Assembly: GCA_964572885.1 (NCBI GenBank)
Contig: CAZNFC010000002.1
Coordinates: forward strand, 1-42,004
DNA length: 42,004 bases
Reading direction: 5' to 3'
DNA from: UBA10107 sp964572885
Lineage (GTDB): Archaea; Nanobdellota; Nanobdellia; Woesearchaeales; UBA10107
Position numbers and translations under genes: made by a program
Notes under the pieces: model-generated
Databases searched by the model: none
What the model saw: the letters and a program-made list of their open reading frames with translations, nothing else
Told to the model about the DNA's origin: nothing
Part shown: positions 1-12,400 of the stretch, piece by piece
Position numbering within the stretch: the first letter of the stretch is position 1
How the letters are laid out: each line of letters begins with the position of its first letter

Positions 1-3000
1 ATTCAAATCCCTCACTTTGTAGTGCTGAAAGCGGCTCTTTCAGTGGCACGGTGCCAGACACAAACAATAGGTGTTGCGGAGTTACTGCAACATTAGGTTT
101 CATCTCTTCAGATGGAAAATATCTTTGCAATAATAAAAATGGGTGGCAATGGCAGAATCAGGCAACCATCGGAGCATTCAAGATAAATCCAGTTGACAGC
201 ACTTATGATGCAATCTCAAATGGAGATAAATGGTACAGATGCGATCCACTTAATCTTTTCAATTTTCCTTCATTCAAATTCAATGCAACAAATCTCAATC
301 CAACTCCGTCAGGAGATTATGTTTTTGGTCAGCCTGCCTCTCCAACTTTTAGCGGAGGCGTAGTATCATCAGACACAACAGGATTACAAGTTGTCACCCA
401 AGACACAGTATTTCAGGGAATAACTCAAGATCAGGTCATATTATCAAATACGATACAGTTTTCAACGCCACAGGGAATCGTCACAGCTACAATCTCTTCA
501 AAAGAAATAAAAGGAAATGATAAAATAAGTTTGACCATCCAGGGGCTTCCTGCAGTTTCTTTACTGAGAAATAACACAGGATTCAAGATTAAAGTATCAA
601 ATAACAACGCTCAAATAGAAGTAACAAGTCATTCAAATGCAACTCCAAACTCAGGTATTTTAGGTCCGGTCGAAATCACACTTCCTCCCATATCTTCGGG
701 AGTCCATGATTTAAATGTAACAATAGTGAGCTCCGTCACAAATTCAGTATTAAATAATTATTTCTGGCCAAATGCATTTACAAAATTAGACGACCCGATA
801 TCAAACAGTTTCAATCCGATTCTAATCAATCCATCAAGATTCTTTTGTTACAGAAGAGGCGGCACATCAACGAATGGAGCAATCGCAGAGTGCTGCGGTC
901 CTGATTATCGTTATTGCAATAATGCACAGCAGGACAATGTAAGAATTTCAGGAGGACCGACAGGATTATTGAAAGATTATTATGGAGATTATAATAAAAA
1001 TAATGTGCTTAGGGTCAATTTCCCGAAACTTGGCGGATATCCTGGACAGAGCAATCCTACAGTAGGTATCCCTTCGAATTACATATACAATGCAGATAAT
1101 CTGCTTGTTACTGATTGGAGCTATCAATATAGTTATTACAATTCCTTGGAATTTGACGTCTTATTATTAGGAACAAAAAGACTTAGCATCTCTCTGATAA
1201 AAACAGACAATACAGAGATTCCAATCCAAGGATCAGTGCTGTCATATTCAACTACAGGAGATGATTTAGGTAAGTGGCATCATATAAGAATACCATTGAC
1301 TGCTGCCATGAAATCAAATATTAAAACAATCAAGTTATATGCGAATGGCATAGATCTGTATAATGATTACTATTCTCTTCCAGGAGAGAAACCAAAATTA
1401 GACGGCGCAAATCAATTTTTGATATTTTTTGTTGACAGGTTTTATTTAAGCTCAGGTTTAACAAAATATTGTGCTACAAATACAACAGATTACGGAAGTG
1501 CAAGCACAGTCGGGAACTGGATAGGTGATTTAGACTCAGAAAGAGATGCATGCAATAACGTTGCTTCATATAAATGGACAGGAGTTCAGAACACAGGCTC
1601 AGCAAGCAATTACGGACCTTGCTGTGGAGATGACCAGGGAGCTACAGGAAAATTCAATGAATCTTATGTAACTCCTATCGCAGGTTGCTGGCAGGGAAGT
1701 TATACGGCAAATAATACTCCGGCAAATAATAATACTTTATTATTTTCAGATGGAACTTTCTATTCCTGTCTTAATCAGAATTTAGCAAGCGATCTTCAGA
1801 AGCCAACTACTACACAGACAACTACTGATGTTCAAAACAATCCAAATATCTGCGCAAATAAAGGCTCATGGTACTGTGATTTCGATACTAAATGGAAAGA
1901 TGCACTGTCATATAACGCAACTCGGCCTGTAAATGCATTAAAAAACAACACAGGATTGGATTTCAGTTATTTCAACCCAAATACACAAAACAGCCAGTCA
2001 TATAGCAACATCTCTTGCTGTCCGCAGGGATATTGTTTTGACGGCTCAGCAAATGGATGTGTTGCACCTTACGATAATCCAAAAACTCTTCCAATCGGAA
2101 AAGTATTCGGAGATACAGGATACAGATGCAGCAATACAGGAAACTGGACTTTAGTTTCTCTAAGAAAAGATTTCAATCAGGAAGACAGCGGATACTGTAA
2201 CGACGACACAGAATGTTATGCGACAGCAGACAGAAGATGCTTCAAATCTGGAGAATGGGACATAATAGGAGGAAAAGACAGATTCTGTTTCAACGGAAAC
2301 TGGACAACAAGAACAAAATATGTTGCAGCTACTTTATTGAATTACGCATCCACAAATGGTGGTTCAGACTGGGCATTATACTGCGACAAACCTGAAAACT
2401 CATTAGGAATAGAAGAAGCCCAGGGAATAGGGACGATAGAATACAATAGAGTAAATTATTTTGTCAGCCAATTAATATCAAACCCTTCAAAATCAACTTT
2501 CAATGACTACGTAGGATTCGATTCAGGATATTCAAATGTAGCAAATAATGGACTATGCGGCAGGACAGGATCATCAAATATTCCATGTGTAAACAACTTC
2601 TGCATATTAAGATATACAAATATTTTGGGAGACCACATAATACTTGGAACATCTCTGAATAAAGCATTGAATGAATCTACATTCCCTCTTCAGGAAGGAT
2701 TAGGTTTCAACAGGACAAGAGATGTCGTAGGAGCTATCTCTAACGATGAATCAATAAATTTAATATATCAGTCTCCGCAGTCAGGAAACTTCTATTATTC
2801 TTCACAGAAGCAGGTGTTGTTCTATACAGTAGATAACGGAATAAGTCTGACTCCAGGAACACTCGGAGAAAATATTTTGAACGTAATATTGCATCCGGTA
2901 AAGTCGATAGTCAATTTTATTTCTTCAGTAACTGCCGGTCCACAGAGCGCCGAATTAAATAATCTTCTTTCTAAAGTCACAGACTTCGACAGGGTTTACT

Positions 3001-3251
3001 TTGCTGTCAAAGGAACTAAGACTGTAGTCGGATTCCAGGAGACTAAATTCACTAATGTAAGCGGAGTTGCAGGATTGCAGACATTCCTATCGATAAATTA
3101 TACCAACTTTAACAACAATATATGCAATGCAATAATTTATCCACTTGGATGCAATCAAACAGACAGTTCACAATACGTCTTTGGAACGAAGACAGGCTCC
3201 CAGGAGTTCACAGAATGGAAAGATTTGACCGCTAAATTAAGAATAAGTTAA
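1..3251 (+). CDS. Giant Cys-rich exported protein, 5' end outside the window
   Basis: The reading frame is already open at base 3 and has no stop before 3249-3251, so this is the C-terminal part (over 1080 residues) of a longer protein; the GTG at 51 is not a convincing start. I do not recognise a named family. The protein is rich in Asn, Thr, Ser and Gly with many N-x-S/T sequons, and carries repeated paired cysteines (CCG near window residue 40 and again further on, CCGDD, SCCPQGYC). A short motif of aromatic-x-C followed by G-x-W recurs (YLCNNKNGW, YRCSNTGNW, RRCFKSGEW, RFCFNGNW). This composition fits a secreted, disulfide-stabilised, glycosylated surface protein. No C-terminal membrane helix is seen. 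It is 6 bases upstream of the next gene, so both are probably on one transcript. Confidence 0.85.
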   Translation, partial: SNPSLCSAESGSFSGTVPDTNNRCCGVTATLGFISSDGKYLCNNKNGWQWQNQATIGAFKINPVDSTYDAISNGDKWYRCDPLNLFNFPSFKFNATNLNPTPSGDYVFGQPASPTFSGGVVSSDTTGLQVVTQDTVFQGITQDQVILSNTIQFSTPQGIVTATISSKEIKGNDKISLTIQGLPAVSLLRNNTGFKIKVSNNNAQIEVTSHSNATPNSGILGPVEITLPPISSGVHDLNVTIVSSVTNSVLNNYFWPNAFTKLDDPISNSFNPILINPSRFFCYRRGGTSTNGAIAECCGPDYRYCNNAQQDNVRISGGPTGLLKDYYGDYNKNNVLRVNFPKLGGYPGQSNPTVGIPSNYIYNADNLLVTDWSYQYSYYNSLEFDVLLLGTKRLSISLIKTDNTEIPIQGSVLSYSTTGDDLGKWHHIRIPLTAAMKSNIKTIKLYANGIDLYNDYYSLPGEKPKLDGANQFLIFFVDRFYLSSGLTKYCATNTTDYGSASTVGNWIGDLDSERDACNNVASYKWTGVQNTGSASNYGPCCGDDQGATGKFNESYVTPIAGCWQGSYTANNTPANNNTLLFSDGTFYSCLNQNLASDLQKPTTTQTTTDVQNNPNICANKGSWYCDFDTKWKDALSYNATRPVNALKNNTGLDFSYFNPNTQNSQSYSNISCCPQGYCFDGSANGCVAPYDNPKTLPIGKVFGDTGYRCSNTGNWTLVSLRKDFNQEDSGYCNDDTECYATADRRCFKSGEWDIIGGKDRFCFNGNWTTRTKYVAATLLNYASTNGGSDWALYCDKPENSLGIEEAQGIGTIEYNRVNYFVSQLISNPSKSTFNDYVGFDSGYSNVANNGLCGRTGSSNIPCVNNFCILRYTNILGDHIILGTSLNKALNESTFPLQEGLGFNRTRDVVGAISNDESINLIYQSPQSGNFYYSSQKQVLFYTVDNGISLTPGTLGENILNVILHPVKSIVNFISSVTAGPQSAELNNLLSKVTDFDRVYFAVKGTKTVVGFQETKFTNVSGVAGLQTFLSINYTNFNNNICNAIIYPLGCNQTDSSQYVFGTKTGSQEFTEWKDLTAKLRIS

Positions 3252-3257
3252 AAATGT

Positions 3258-6200
3258 ATGAAAAAAGCGCAATTAACGATGTTTATAATTCTCGGAATTG
3301 TAATTATAAGTATTTTCGGGTTTGTTTTCTTTGCAACAGGGCAAGTTAGAAATATACAGTCTTCAGCCCAGACACAAAAAATAGTCTCTGATATCCTTCA
3401 GTCAACTCCATTGAAATTTTATGTAGGAAGGTGCGCAGATCTGGCTCTAGAATCAGGAATAGACCTGTTATCTAAGCAGGGAGGAAAAATATTTCCAGGA
3501 CAGCCAGGGAATCTATTAAAAAATCCAGAAAAAGCATATGTATATAGGGAAGATTCAAAGAATAAGACTTATGATGTAGCGTATGCAGTACTGAAAGACA
3601 ATACTCCTCTTCCTCAGTATCCATGCAAGATAGGATTTGATAATTATGACAAGCCAGAAGCATACTGCGAATACAGATCAACGATTGAGATCCAGCCAGG
3701 CATATTTGTAAACAATTCAAAATTCAGCAATCTGGATTTCGGAATAGTAAATCTTCCAAGATTATGCAAGAATTCATTCTCCGGATGCACATTCAGAGAG
3801 GGATGGGACACAAGATTCTCTGTGCAGTCCCAGCTGGAGTCATATGTTGCCGATTATATCAAAAAATGTGTAGATTTTGAATCGATTGTCAGCGTGGCAC
3901 AATCATACAATGTTACTGAGGGGGATCCTTCTGCAAATATTACATTCTCAGACACAGAAATTTCTGCAACAATAAATTTCCCGATAATAATTTCACCCAT
4001 AGGAAGCCAGCCGATAATAAATTTATTTAATTTCCAGAGTACAGTCCCGACAAGATTCAAATTGATATACGGTCTTGCCAGAGAAGCAGTCGTAAAGGAT
4101 GTGTCTTCTCCTACTGCTCCGACATATAATCTATTTGAAGGATTGAAACAGGCAATCATTAATAGATTCAAAGGCTCTGACAGCGGACTTTTAGTGGAAA
4201 AGAATGAAAACATAACATCTTACGACAATATAATAAAAATCATAGACACGACAGAGAAAGATAGGAATTCTGTCTTTCAATTTCTCGAGGAAAACAGACC
4301 TCCTGTATTAGAGTATGTGAATCCAAGAGGTAAAATATCTACAAAATGCGGAGAATATGATCTGATTCTGCTTCAGGGACAGAATTTTGATTTTAAACCT
4401 GAAGCTTTCGATACAGAAGAAAATAATATACAATTTAATTATTCAGGCTGGCTGGCTGATTACAATGAAACAATATCCCCTCCATACACTTATGATGAAA
4501 AAGGTTGTGTCATTAATTACGTTAGCAATAAACATAACTTTCTTAATTCTCAGGATAAAAGAGTGAAGCCAAATGGATTGATATCTACTCCGATAGAAAA
4601 AAGTGATACTGGTCCGCATACATTGACCGTATACGCATGCGATTCGCAGTATTGCGACTCTGAAAATGTCAGAGTTTTAGTAGATGATCTATTAGAGGTA
4701 AATGTCAATGGTTCAAACAGGTTCGGAACACAGACATTCTCGATAGAAGATCCTTATTCTTTTTCAGCTGATATAAAAGACATATGGAATCCCGGAAATT
4801 ACCTGTTCTCATGGATAATAAAAGACAGGACAACAAACAATGTAATTTACCAAAATGATTCCGGAGGACAGACAATCAGCCTTCCGTTAGAAAACTATGA
4901 TATTTTCAATATCAAGCAGAAATACATGTCATATAACGGTCAGCCTTTCATACTTACTTCAGGAAAATACACAGCGATAGGAAGCGTAAGCCAGGGACTT
5001 AATCAGCCAATCCAGTCTAATTTTGATTTTGATGTAAAGAACTGCCTTCCTACTCCTGGAAATACAAATCCTCCTTTCCCATATTATGATGGAGATCCAT
5101 TCGATGGAAATCATGCATGCTGTGAGAGTACAGGAGACTTAAGTTCTACTACAAAACAATGTTACACTCCAACTCCGACTTATGGAAGTTTCATGTCATT
5201 TAATACGGATAAATACAAAACACAATATGACGCAGGGCAAACTGTTGCAAAATCAGGAGTAGATTTAGATCAAATAAAAACAAGTTTCGCAACAGGGCAG
5301 GTAACTTCAACAACAAATGACATATTCAAAAGAGTATTCACAAGAAACTGCGATAGAAAAAGAGGAAACATGTGCAACGGAACAATGACAGAAACTTATG
5401 TTGATATTTCTGTTCCAGACAAGCAATCAGGAGAATCAGCAACATGTTTCGGACCTCCAAGAAAATATCTAAAGGCAAACACAATAACCGAGGAAGCACT
5501 TTCATCAACTCCGTCATATGAAAAATATGGAGAGAATCCAACTACAGCAAATCCTATTACGACATTTGAGAAGGAAGTCGGAATAACGAACAGCAGCTCT
5601 TGTAATGATAATAAAAAATGCGTTTCAGACAACAATGCGGCATATGGTTATACCCTAATCGGTCAAAATCCTCATTATGTATGTTCAGCTGCATGCAGCG
5701 TGGATGGATGTACAAGAACAGTTCCAGATCCAAGCATTTGCATAAATTGTTATGATCAACAAGCATGTACATTATCGGACGGAACTCCTGCTCCTACAAT
5801 ACCTACTCCTGGATCAAGAAATTCATTTTCAATAAAACAATTTAATACATGCGTGCAGACAAACAGCTGTCAATACACGACAAGCACGACAGCAGACAGC
5901 TGCAACGGAGACTTCTTGACTGATTACTATTGCAAGCAGGATCTGTCACAGACTGGAACCGTGCTAAATCAGCAGCAGATCAATTGCACAGATTACAACA
6001 GGCAGTCTGCATTAGATGATGGAGACACACCACTTTCAGCAGGAACATGCACTTATTATGATAAAAGCCTATGTTCTAATGGACAGTGCCAGCCGCAAAC
6101 CACTCCTATAAATAAACAGGAAGGAAGGCAGACAAACTCAACAACAAGTGAATATTATTATCAAGAATACATCATAGTAAATAATCAATGCAAGGAGAAA

Positions 6201-6350
6201 GATTACAATTATGACACAAATCCGACACTTTGCACAAGCACAGTATTTGATTGCGCAAGCGGTCCGAAACAAGGAACATATGACGGTTCAAAGCTAAATG
6301 TACAAGATAGATGCATAGGTGATGATTTGTCAGAAAGGCAAACTTGTTGA
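3258..6350 (+). CDS. Large surface protein with pilin-like N-terminal anchor
   Basis: This 1030-residue protein begins MKKAQLTMFIILG and continues as one hydrophobic helix to about residue 27. A basic K-K-A-Q head before a helix resembles archaeal class III (prepilin-type) signal peptides, though uncleaved anchoring is equally possible. After the helix comes a moderately conserved-looking stretch with a CADLALESG...SKQGG region (about residues 58-78) and a second Cys/helical part near 190-200. The middle has Ig-like beta-rich sequence, and the last 350 residues are Cys-rich (CCESTG, CINCYDQQAC). I know similar head regions from DPANN genomes only as uncharacterised proteins. It follows the preceding giant gene by 6 bases. 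Role inferred: structural component of an envelope appendage. Confidence 0.9.
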   Translation: MKKAQLTMFIILGIVIISIFGFVFFATGQVRNIQSSAQTQKIVSDILQSTPLKFYVGRCADLALESGIDLLSKQGGKIFPGQPGNLLKNPEKAYVYREDSKNKTYDVAYAVLKDNTPLPQYPCKIGFDNYDKPEAYCEYRSTIEIQPGIFVNNSKFSNLDFGIVNLPRLCKNSFSGCTFREGWDTRFSVQSQLESYVADYIKKCVDFESIVSVAQSYNVTEGDPSANITFSDTEISATINFPIIISPIGSQPIINLFNFQSTVPTRFKLIYGLAREAVVKDVSSPTAPTYNLFEGLKQAIINRFKGSDSGLLVEKNENITSYDNIIKIIDTTEKDRNSVFQFLEENRPPVLEYVNPRGKISTKCGEYDLILLQGQNFDFKPEAFDTEENNIQFNYSGWLADYNETISPPYTYDEKGCVINYVSNKHNFLNSQDKRVKPNGLISTPIEKSDTGPHTLTVYACDSQYCDSENVRVLVDDLLEVNVNGSNRFGTQTFSIEDPYSFSADIKDIWNPGNYLFSWIIKDRTTNNVIYQNDSGGQTISLPLENYDIFNIKQKYMSYNGQPFILTSGKYTAIGSVSQGLNQPIQSNFDFDVKNCLPTPGNTNPPFPYYDGDPFDGNHACCESTGDLSSTTKQCYTPTPTYGSFMSFNTDKYKTQYDAGQTVAKSGVDLDQIKTSFATGQVTSTTNDIFKRVFTRNCDRKRGNMCNGTMTETYVDISVPDKQSGESATCFGPPRKYLKANTITEEALSSTPSYEKYGENPTTANPITTFEKEVGITNSSSCNDNKKCVSDNNAAYGYTLIGQNPHYVCSAACSVDGCTRTVPDPSICINCYDQQACTLSDGTPAPTIPTPGSRNSFSIKQFNTCVQTNSCQYTTSTTADSCNGDFLTDYYCKQDLSQTGTVLNQQQINCTDYNRQSALDDGDTPLSAGTCTYYDKSLCSNGQCQPQTTPINKQEGRQTNSTTSEYYYQEYIIVNNQCKEKDYNYDTNPTLCTSTVFDCASGPKQGTYDGSKLNVQDRCIGDDLSERQTC

Positions 6351-6390
6351 GAAGGCCTAAAACGTGGATTATAGGTCAAAACAAGCACAA

Positions 6391-6426
6391 CATTTATAAA
6401 CGAAACTTTGCTAAGTTCAACTTAGC
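6391..6426 (+). promoter_or_regulatory. Promoter with a 17-base inverted repeat at the start site
   Basis: A TATA-like ATTTATAAAC at about 6392-6401 stands 42-52 bases before the start codons of the next gene. The inverted repeat GCTAAGTT-C-AACTTAGC (6410-6426) overlaps the expected transcription start. It could be an operator or a hairpin at the 5' end of the mRNA. Confidence 0.55.
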
Positions 6427-6436
6427 ATAAAAGAGT

Positions 6437-9400
6437 GTGATGATGGACAAAAGAGGCCAAATATTAGTGTTATTTATCTTCACGTCTTTCTTATTAATTC
6501 CAAGTTTATTTGCCCAGACACAAGGCGGGTGTTGCGCAACATCTTCTCAAGAAGTTTGTCCTTATGTAAGCTCTCAATCTGAATGTGATGTTTACGGCGG
6601 AACATATAATTCAGGCGTTTCATGTCCCAACACACCGGGATGTGAATTGGTTTGTAAAGTCTGTGAACCAAGATCGGGAACAACAGGAATCTCACAACTT
6701 TTATGGGGAACACCAATAACGGGTTGTGAAGCAGCAGGATCTAATCTTGTTCAAAACGGTGTTGACCTTACAAAAACACAAGATCAATGCCAAGGTACAC
6801 CTTCATCAGCTCTCGCAACAAATCTTCCAGATGTTGAGGGAAGTGTAAAAGATGGAACCACACCGATTGTTGGCGCCATGGTTTGGTGTACAGGAAGTTC
6901 AACAACATCAGTATCTAATGGATATTACAAAGTAGAAAATTGTTCTATCGGAACAAACGTTGTTTATGCAAGATTTGGGACCAAGTCAGGAAATGCATTG
7001 TTATCTCCGGCATTAGGATCTGGAGCAAACGCAGGAGAAACATTAAGGTCTAATGTAAATATACAGCTTCTTGCAGGAAACTCAAAACAAATAACGATAA
7101 GAGCAAGAAACTCAGCATCACCGACCACACCAGTCACAGCATCCATCACAATTCAAAACAATGCATCAGGATTTCAGGAGACAAAGTCAGGAACTGATGT
7201 GATCTTTAATGTAAAACCGGAAATAGTCCTTATTTCAGCATACGCTTCAGGATTCAAACCGATTTTCAATTCAGTTGATTTCACAGCAATATCTGATTAT
7301 ACCGTTCTTATGGAAACGCAACCGACAATAACTTTGAGCGGGTTTACTTTAGATAATTCGGTGACTCCTAATACTATACTCGGCGGAGTTCTTGTTAAAG
7401 CAGTCTCGAATAGCATAATACTTGCTCAAACAACAACAGGAAATGACGGTTCATATTCATTGAATGTCCCAAGCAGCTCATCATTCAGTTTAATTGCAAG
7501 CAAAACAGGATATTCTGATGCTACAATATCAAATTTGATTTATACTTCTGCTTCTACAAAAAATATTTCATTGAGTTCATCAGCAGTTCCTACTACAGCA
7601 ACTGTAAATGTACTTGCTAAAGACCAATCAAGTAATCCTATATCAGGAGTAAGAATAAGACTTGGACAAAACGGACCTATACAGGAAACAGGGGCTGACG
7701 GAAAGACAGTCTGGTCTGGGTTATCTATGGGAAGTTCTTATACTTTTTATGCGCATGCTGATAATTATAACGACGTATTCAAATCAATAACAATAGTTTC
7801 TGCATCATCAAATCTAGATATAACTCTGACAAGCGTTCCGACAATGATTTTAAACGGAAATATCATTAAAACAAGTTGTACAACTTCATGCGGAATATCA
7901 GGCTCACAAGTTGTTATGTCCGATGGTTCAACTACGACAACAGACTCAAATGGAGCTTTCACAATAACAAGAAAAGTAACAAATAAAGTAGAGACGATTT
8001 ATGTAACTTCACCAGGATATCTTCCAAATACTGCAACAATTCCTTCAAACGCCGGGTCAGGGGGAAGTTACGGCCCTGTCCAGATATCACTTACTCCTGC
8101 CTTATGCAATGATGTCAATAATCTTGGAGACATAGCACTCAATTCTCAGGCGATAGAAGACACTATAAAGATAACATGGTCCGCAAGCTGTCCACCTCCA
8201 CAAAATCAATATACAGTCCTTAGAAAACTCGAAGGAGAGCAGTATGTTCCTGTACAATTTGTAACTCAAGCTCCCTTTGAATATAACGAATTGAATGCTG
8301 CTGAAAATAAAACATATTGTTTCAAAGTAACTGCAACTTACAGTAATTTCGGAGGAATAGTCAAGACTTCAAATGAACAATGTGTAAATGTCGGATTCAA
8401 AGAATGTTTTTCTCTTCCTAGCGAATTCTGTTCAGGAAATACAAGAATCACCTGCACAAATAGGACAAATATCCAGCCACTCCCTGCAAACCAACAGTGT
8501 TCTTCTGATCAAATATGCGTAAGAGAATCACAATCTGTAACAAGATGCTTGTCAGCAAATCAATGCGATTTATGCAACAGACCATTTGGAGTATTTTCTC
8601 AGTCGGCATCGTTCATACAATATACTCAGGGAGCATTATTTGGAGGCATATACAGAAACGATACAAATGTATTCGACTGTTCCGTACAGAGCCTAATTTC
8701 GCCTCAGGCAGTAGGATGTTATTTGGACAGCTCAAAGACAGTAGTGGATAAATATGATTCATGCGCAGATGTTAAATCATGCTACGATTACAATTCAGCA
8801 GCAGCATGCGGCCAGAAAAAGTGTACCCCTTCATTAAATTGTCAATGGAGTTCCTATTCAAATTATTCAGATTTTAGAATCGGAGTATGCAAACCAGTCG
8901 GAATCGATTCAAATAAGCAGGACTGTGCAGAATTCAACAATGCATTGACAAGAGGAGGAGGTTTGAGGGATTATATCTTCAATAAAGTATTTTCAGCAGA
9001 AACAGGAAATGTCGCAAAAGAACTTTGTTCATTATATGGCGATGCTTGTTTCTACAAGGCGAGTACTCAATCATGTTTGAACAAAGATCAAGTAACTTGT
9101 TATGATTATGGAAGTTCCCAATCTGAATGTGAAGGAGCAGCAGGACAAAGCAACCCTGTCAACATAAACGTCACTTGGGGAGCAATACCTGGACAGGGAG
9201 TGATAAAAAAGAGCGGAAGCAACAAAATACTGCAAAGAAGCAATGATGCAGTAGGAATAGGATTATGCAGGTTCACTAATACCTGCATAAAGGATGCTGA
9301 TAAAAGTCTGTCTTCTGACTGCGATCCATCAGATGCAAGCTGCGGTCTTGATGTAAGTCCTCCGAATACTTCAATAGATTATACTGAATATGTAAACTCG

Positions 9401-12400
9401 ACATCTCTTAGCTATACTGCAGTTGATGATAAATCAAGTCAGCAGTCAATAAGGACATACTCACACGTAATCAGGACTACACTTCTCCAGTCGGCTTTAT
9501 TGCAGAAATATCCTTATCAAAGCGAACAGGCACAGAACGGAAAAACTTTAGATCTTCCTTGCGCGGGATTAGTAACACCTTCTAATGAAGGAGATAACTG
9601 CACTATGCTTTATTTCTCAGAAGATTCTTCACATAATCTCGAAGAAGTAAAAAAAATAAATTTCATATTAGACACAGTGAGGCCGAATATCACTGCAACA
9701 TATTCGATAAAACCATATCCTCTTGACAATAAAGTAGATTTGACAGTCAATCTTAAATTAGGAAAAGACTTCCAAGGTTACTGCGTAGATTCTCCAGAGT
9801 TAGGTCTTTGTGTTCAGGGAAGAACATGTCCCGAAATGCCATTTATATCAACAATAGGTATTCCTGGAAATCCAAATGAATGGAGTGCCACATATAGAGA
9901 GATTCCTACCGGCGATAATGGAGTTCCTGCAACATTTTCATGGAGATGTTATGATAAGGCAGGAAATAAAGCAGAGGATCCGTCAAGCATACAGTTAAGT
10001 TTAGATGCAGATGGAATAATATCAAATCCGAGTTTAGTAACGACAAAATCAGGAGTGCCTGTTCCTATTTATGTTCACACACAAAATCCAGGTTCATGCA
10101 GATATATAGATATATCACAAACAGGAAAACCTTTCGATCAATGGACTCCATTTGATAATGTTGATACAATAAGTGAGGGGAGTGATTACAAATACAGTTC
10201 CACTATTCCTTCGCTGTCAGGTTCAAACGAAAGATACAGGTTCAAAGTTAAATGTAATCTTACTGATGTGTCAGATTTGGTAGAAGGAAGAGACAGTGAT
10301 GATATAAGAATAACAATTGATGATAAACCTCCTGTAACACAGCCATATACTTTAGAAAAAGGAGATTACTCTTTTACAAATCCTCAATGGCTAAGTACTC
10401 CTTCATTAAGATTAAGATGTGCAGATGCTCCGCAAGGAGATTTGGAATATCCTCATGAAATAGGATGCCTGGGACTCTCATATTGCCTGAACAATTATGC
10501 ATCTCCTGCAGAAACTCCATGTACTTTAGTTCAAAGTTCTCCTGATGTACTTATAGACTTGTCAGGAAAAGATTCAGCTGTGTTAAGTTATTCTTCATCT
10601 GATAAATTAGGAAATGTAGAGACGGGAAGTCCTAAACAACAATTATTGCTTCTTGACTATATGCCTCCTGTCCTGAATTTAAATTATCCTCTGAATACTA
10701 CATTCATAGTTCAGAAAGAAGGATACGTGACACTATCAGGATTTGTAAATAATTTAGGTCCTGATGGATGTGTCGGAAGTTCATCTATCTCTCCAAATGG
10801 ATGCTTATCATCACCATTGAGCAGTATTTATTACGAACTAAGATACAGGACTCAGCCAACTTTAACAGAGCATCAGCTTAATGAGACGATACAACAGTCA
10901 GGATATGGAACGATAAATATACCTACAAGAACTATCGTATTGAAAGATAATAAAGTGAATGAATTAAGCATTATTGCAAGAGATCAGGCAGGCAATCCAA
11001 GCAGCACAATACCGATAGTCATAGTACATGACAGCTTAGGTCCCAATATATCGCAGGCCACAATAAATGGAAACGATATCAACTCATCAATTAATGTTCC
11101 ATTCGGACAAGATTACGATTTGTCTATAGGAAATCTGAAAGATATATACCCAGATTCTGCTGACTTATTTTCAAGAGTAGATTCAGTCTGGGTAAAAGAT
11201 ATGTTCGGAGCAAAATATAATCTGCATAGGAGCGGAACAGTATGGGTCGGAAAGATAAAGACAGGAGTATGGCCTATAACAACATCAGCATTCAGAACAT
11301 TCATAACTGTATTTGCAAATGATACTTTAGGAAATCCTGAGGAGAAACCGATTCAGGTTAATATCGTAGTCAAAGATACCACACCTCCGGTTGCTACATA
11401 CAAGTTTGAAAACTCATACGGAGAGAATGTAAATCAATTAGTTAAAGGATTGAATTATATGGTTCTTCAGGCATCTGAAACATTGGATAATCTCAGTATG
11501 AATCTGACATCAATAGATAATCCAAGCATACAATACAAAGTAAGGTTTGTTGCAAGAGACTTTGATGCGGTGACGTGGATAGGAATCATAAATGTAACGG
11601 ATACAGTTACCCCTCTTAGGGCAGCAGGAATAATGTACGATTCAAATGGACTCAACTCATCGGATTTCACCCATATTTCAGGTTCAGTAAACGTAGATAT
11701 AAATCCTTTAGAGATAACTGAGCCAATACCTTTAGGAGCTATCCCTAACGATGGCATATATTATGTCATTGAAAGGCCTGTAATATATAGTACGTTAGGA
11801 TTCTCAAATCAGTTCAATGTAAATGGAGTCATATCGACTTCAAATCCTGTTTCAGGACTAAACTTAGGAATTAATGATGTCACAATCAGAGTAGAGGATG
11901 ATTCAGGAAATTATAAGATATTCAATCAAAAAGTATTCGTGAACTCGACATCATCATTATCTTCTTCAGGAGATTCAGTTCTTAATATAGTAACAAAACC
12001 ATTAACTAACGCAGATCCTTTGTATGCAGAAGTTCATGTTTCCGGAGGATCTCCAGTTTCAGCACCAAACATATTCTTAGATGGAAACTCATTATCTCTA
12101 ACGAAATTAGATAACGGATCGTATTATTACAAACAGACAAGAACTGATATATCTGAAGGAGCGCATACAATCACATCTGTTGTAACGAGTCAGGGACCTC
12201 TGCAAGTATCAGCATCACCTGTTCAAATAAATGTGGATAGACATGTACCAGGAATAAGCAGCATATCTGCAAACGATTTAAGCAATGTGAAGCTGATTGA
12301 TTCTCAGATTACTTCAAGAAACCAGACTTTGGACCTGGTCAGCTATTATAATGATTCAGACATATCAGAAGCTTATGTAATAGGAGATGATGGGGCTAAA

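Noticed and set aside
8515..8751. 78-codon plus-strand frame inside the giant protein gene
   Set aside because: It is out of frame with a clearly coding long gene and has no own start signals.
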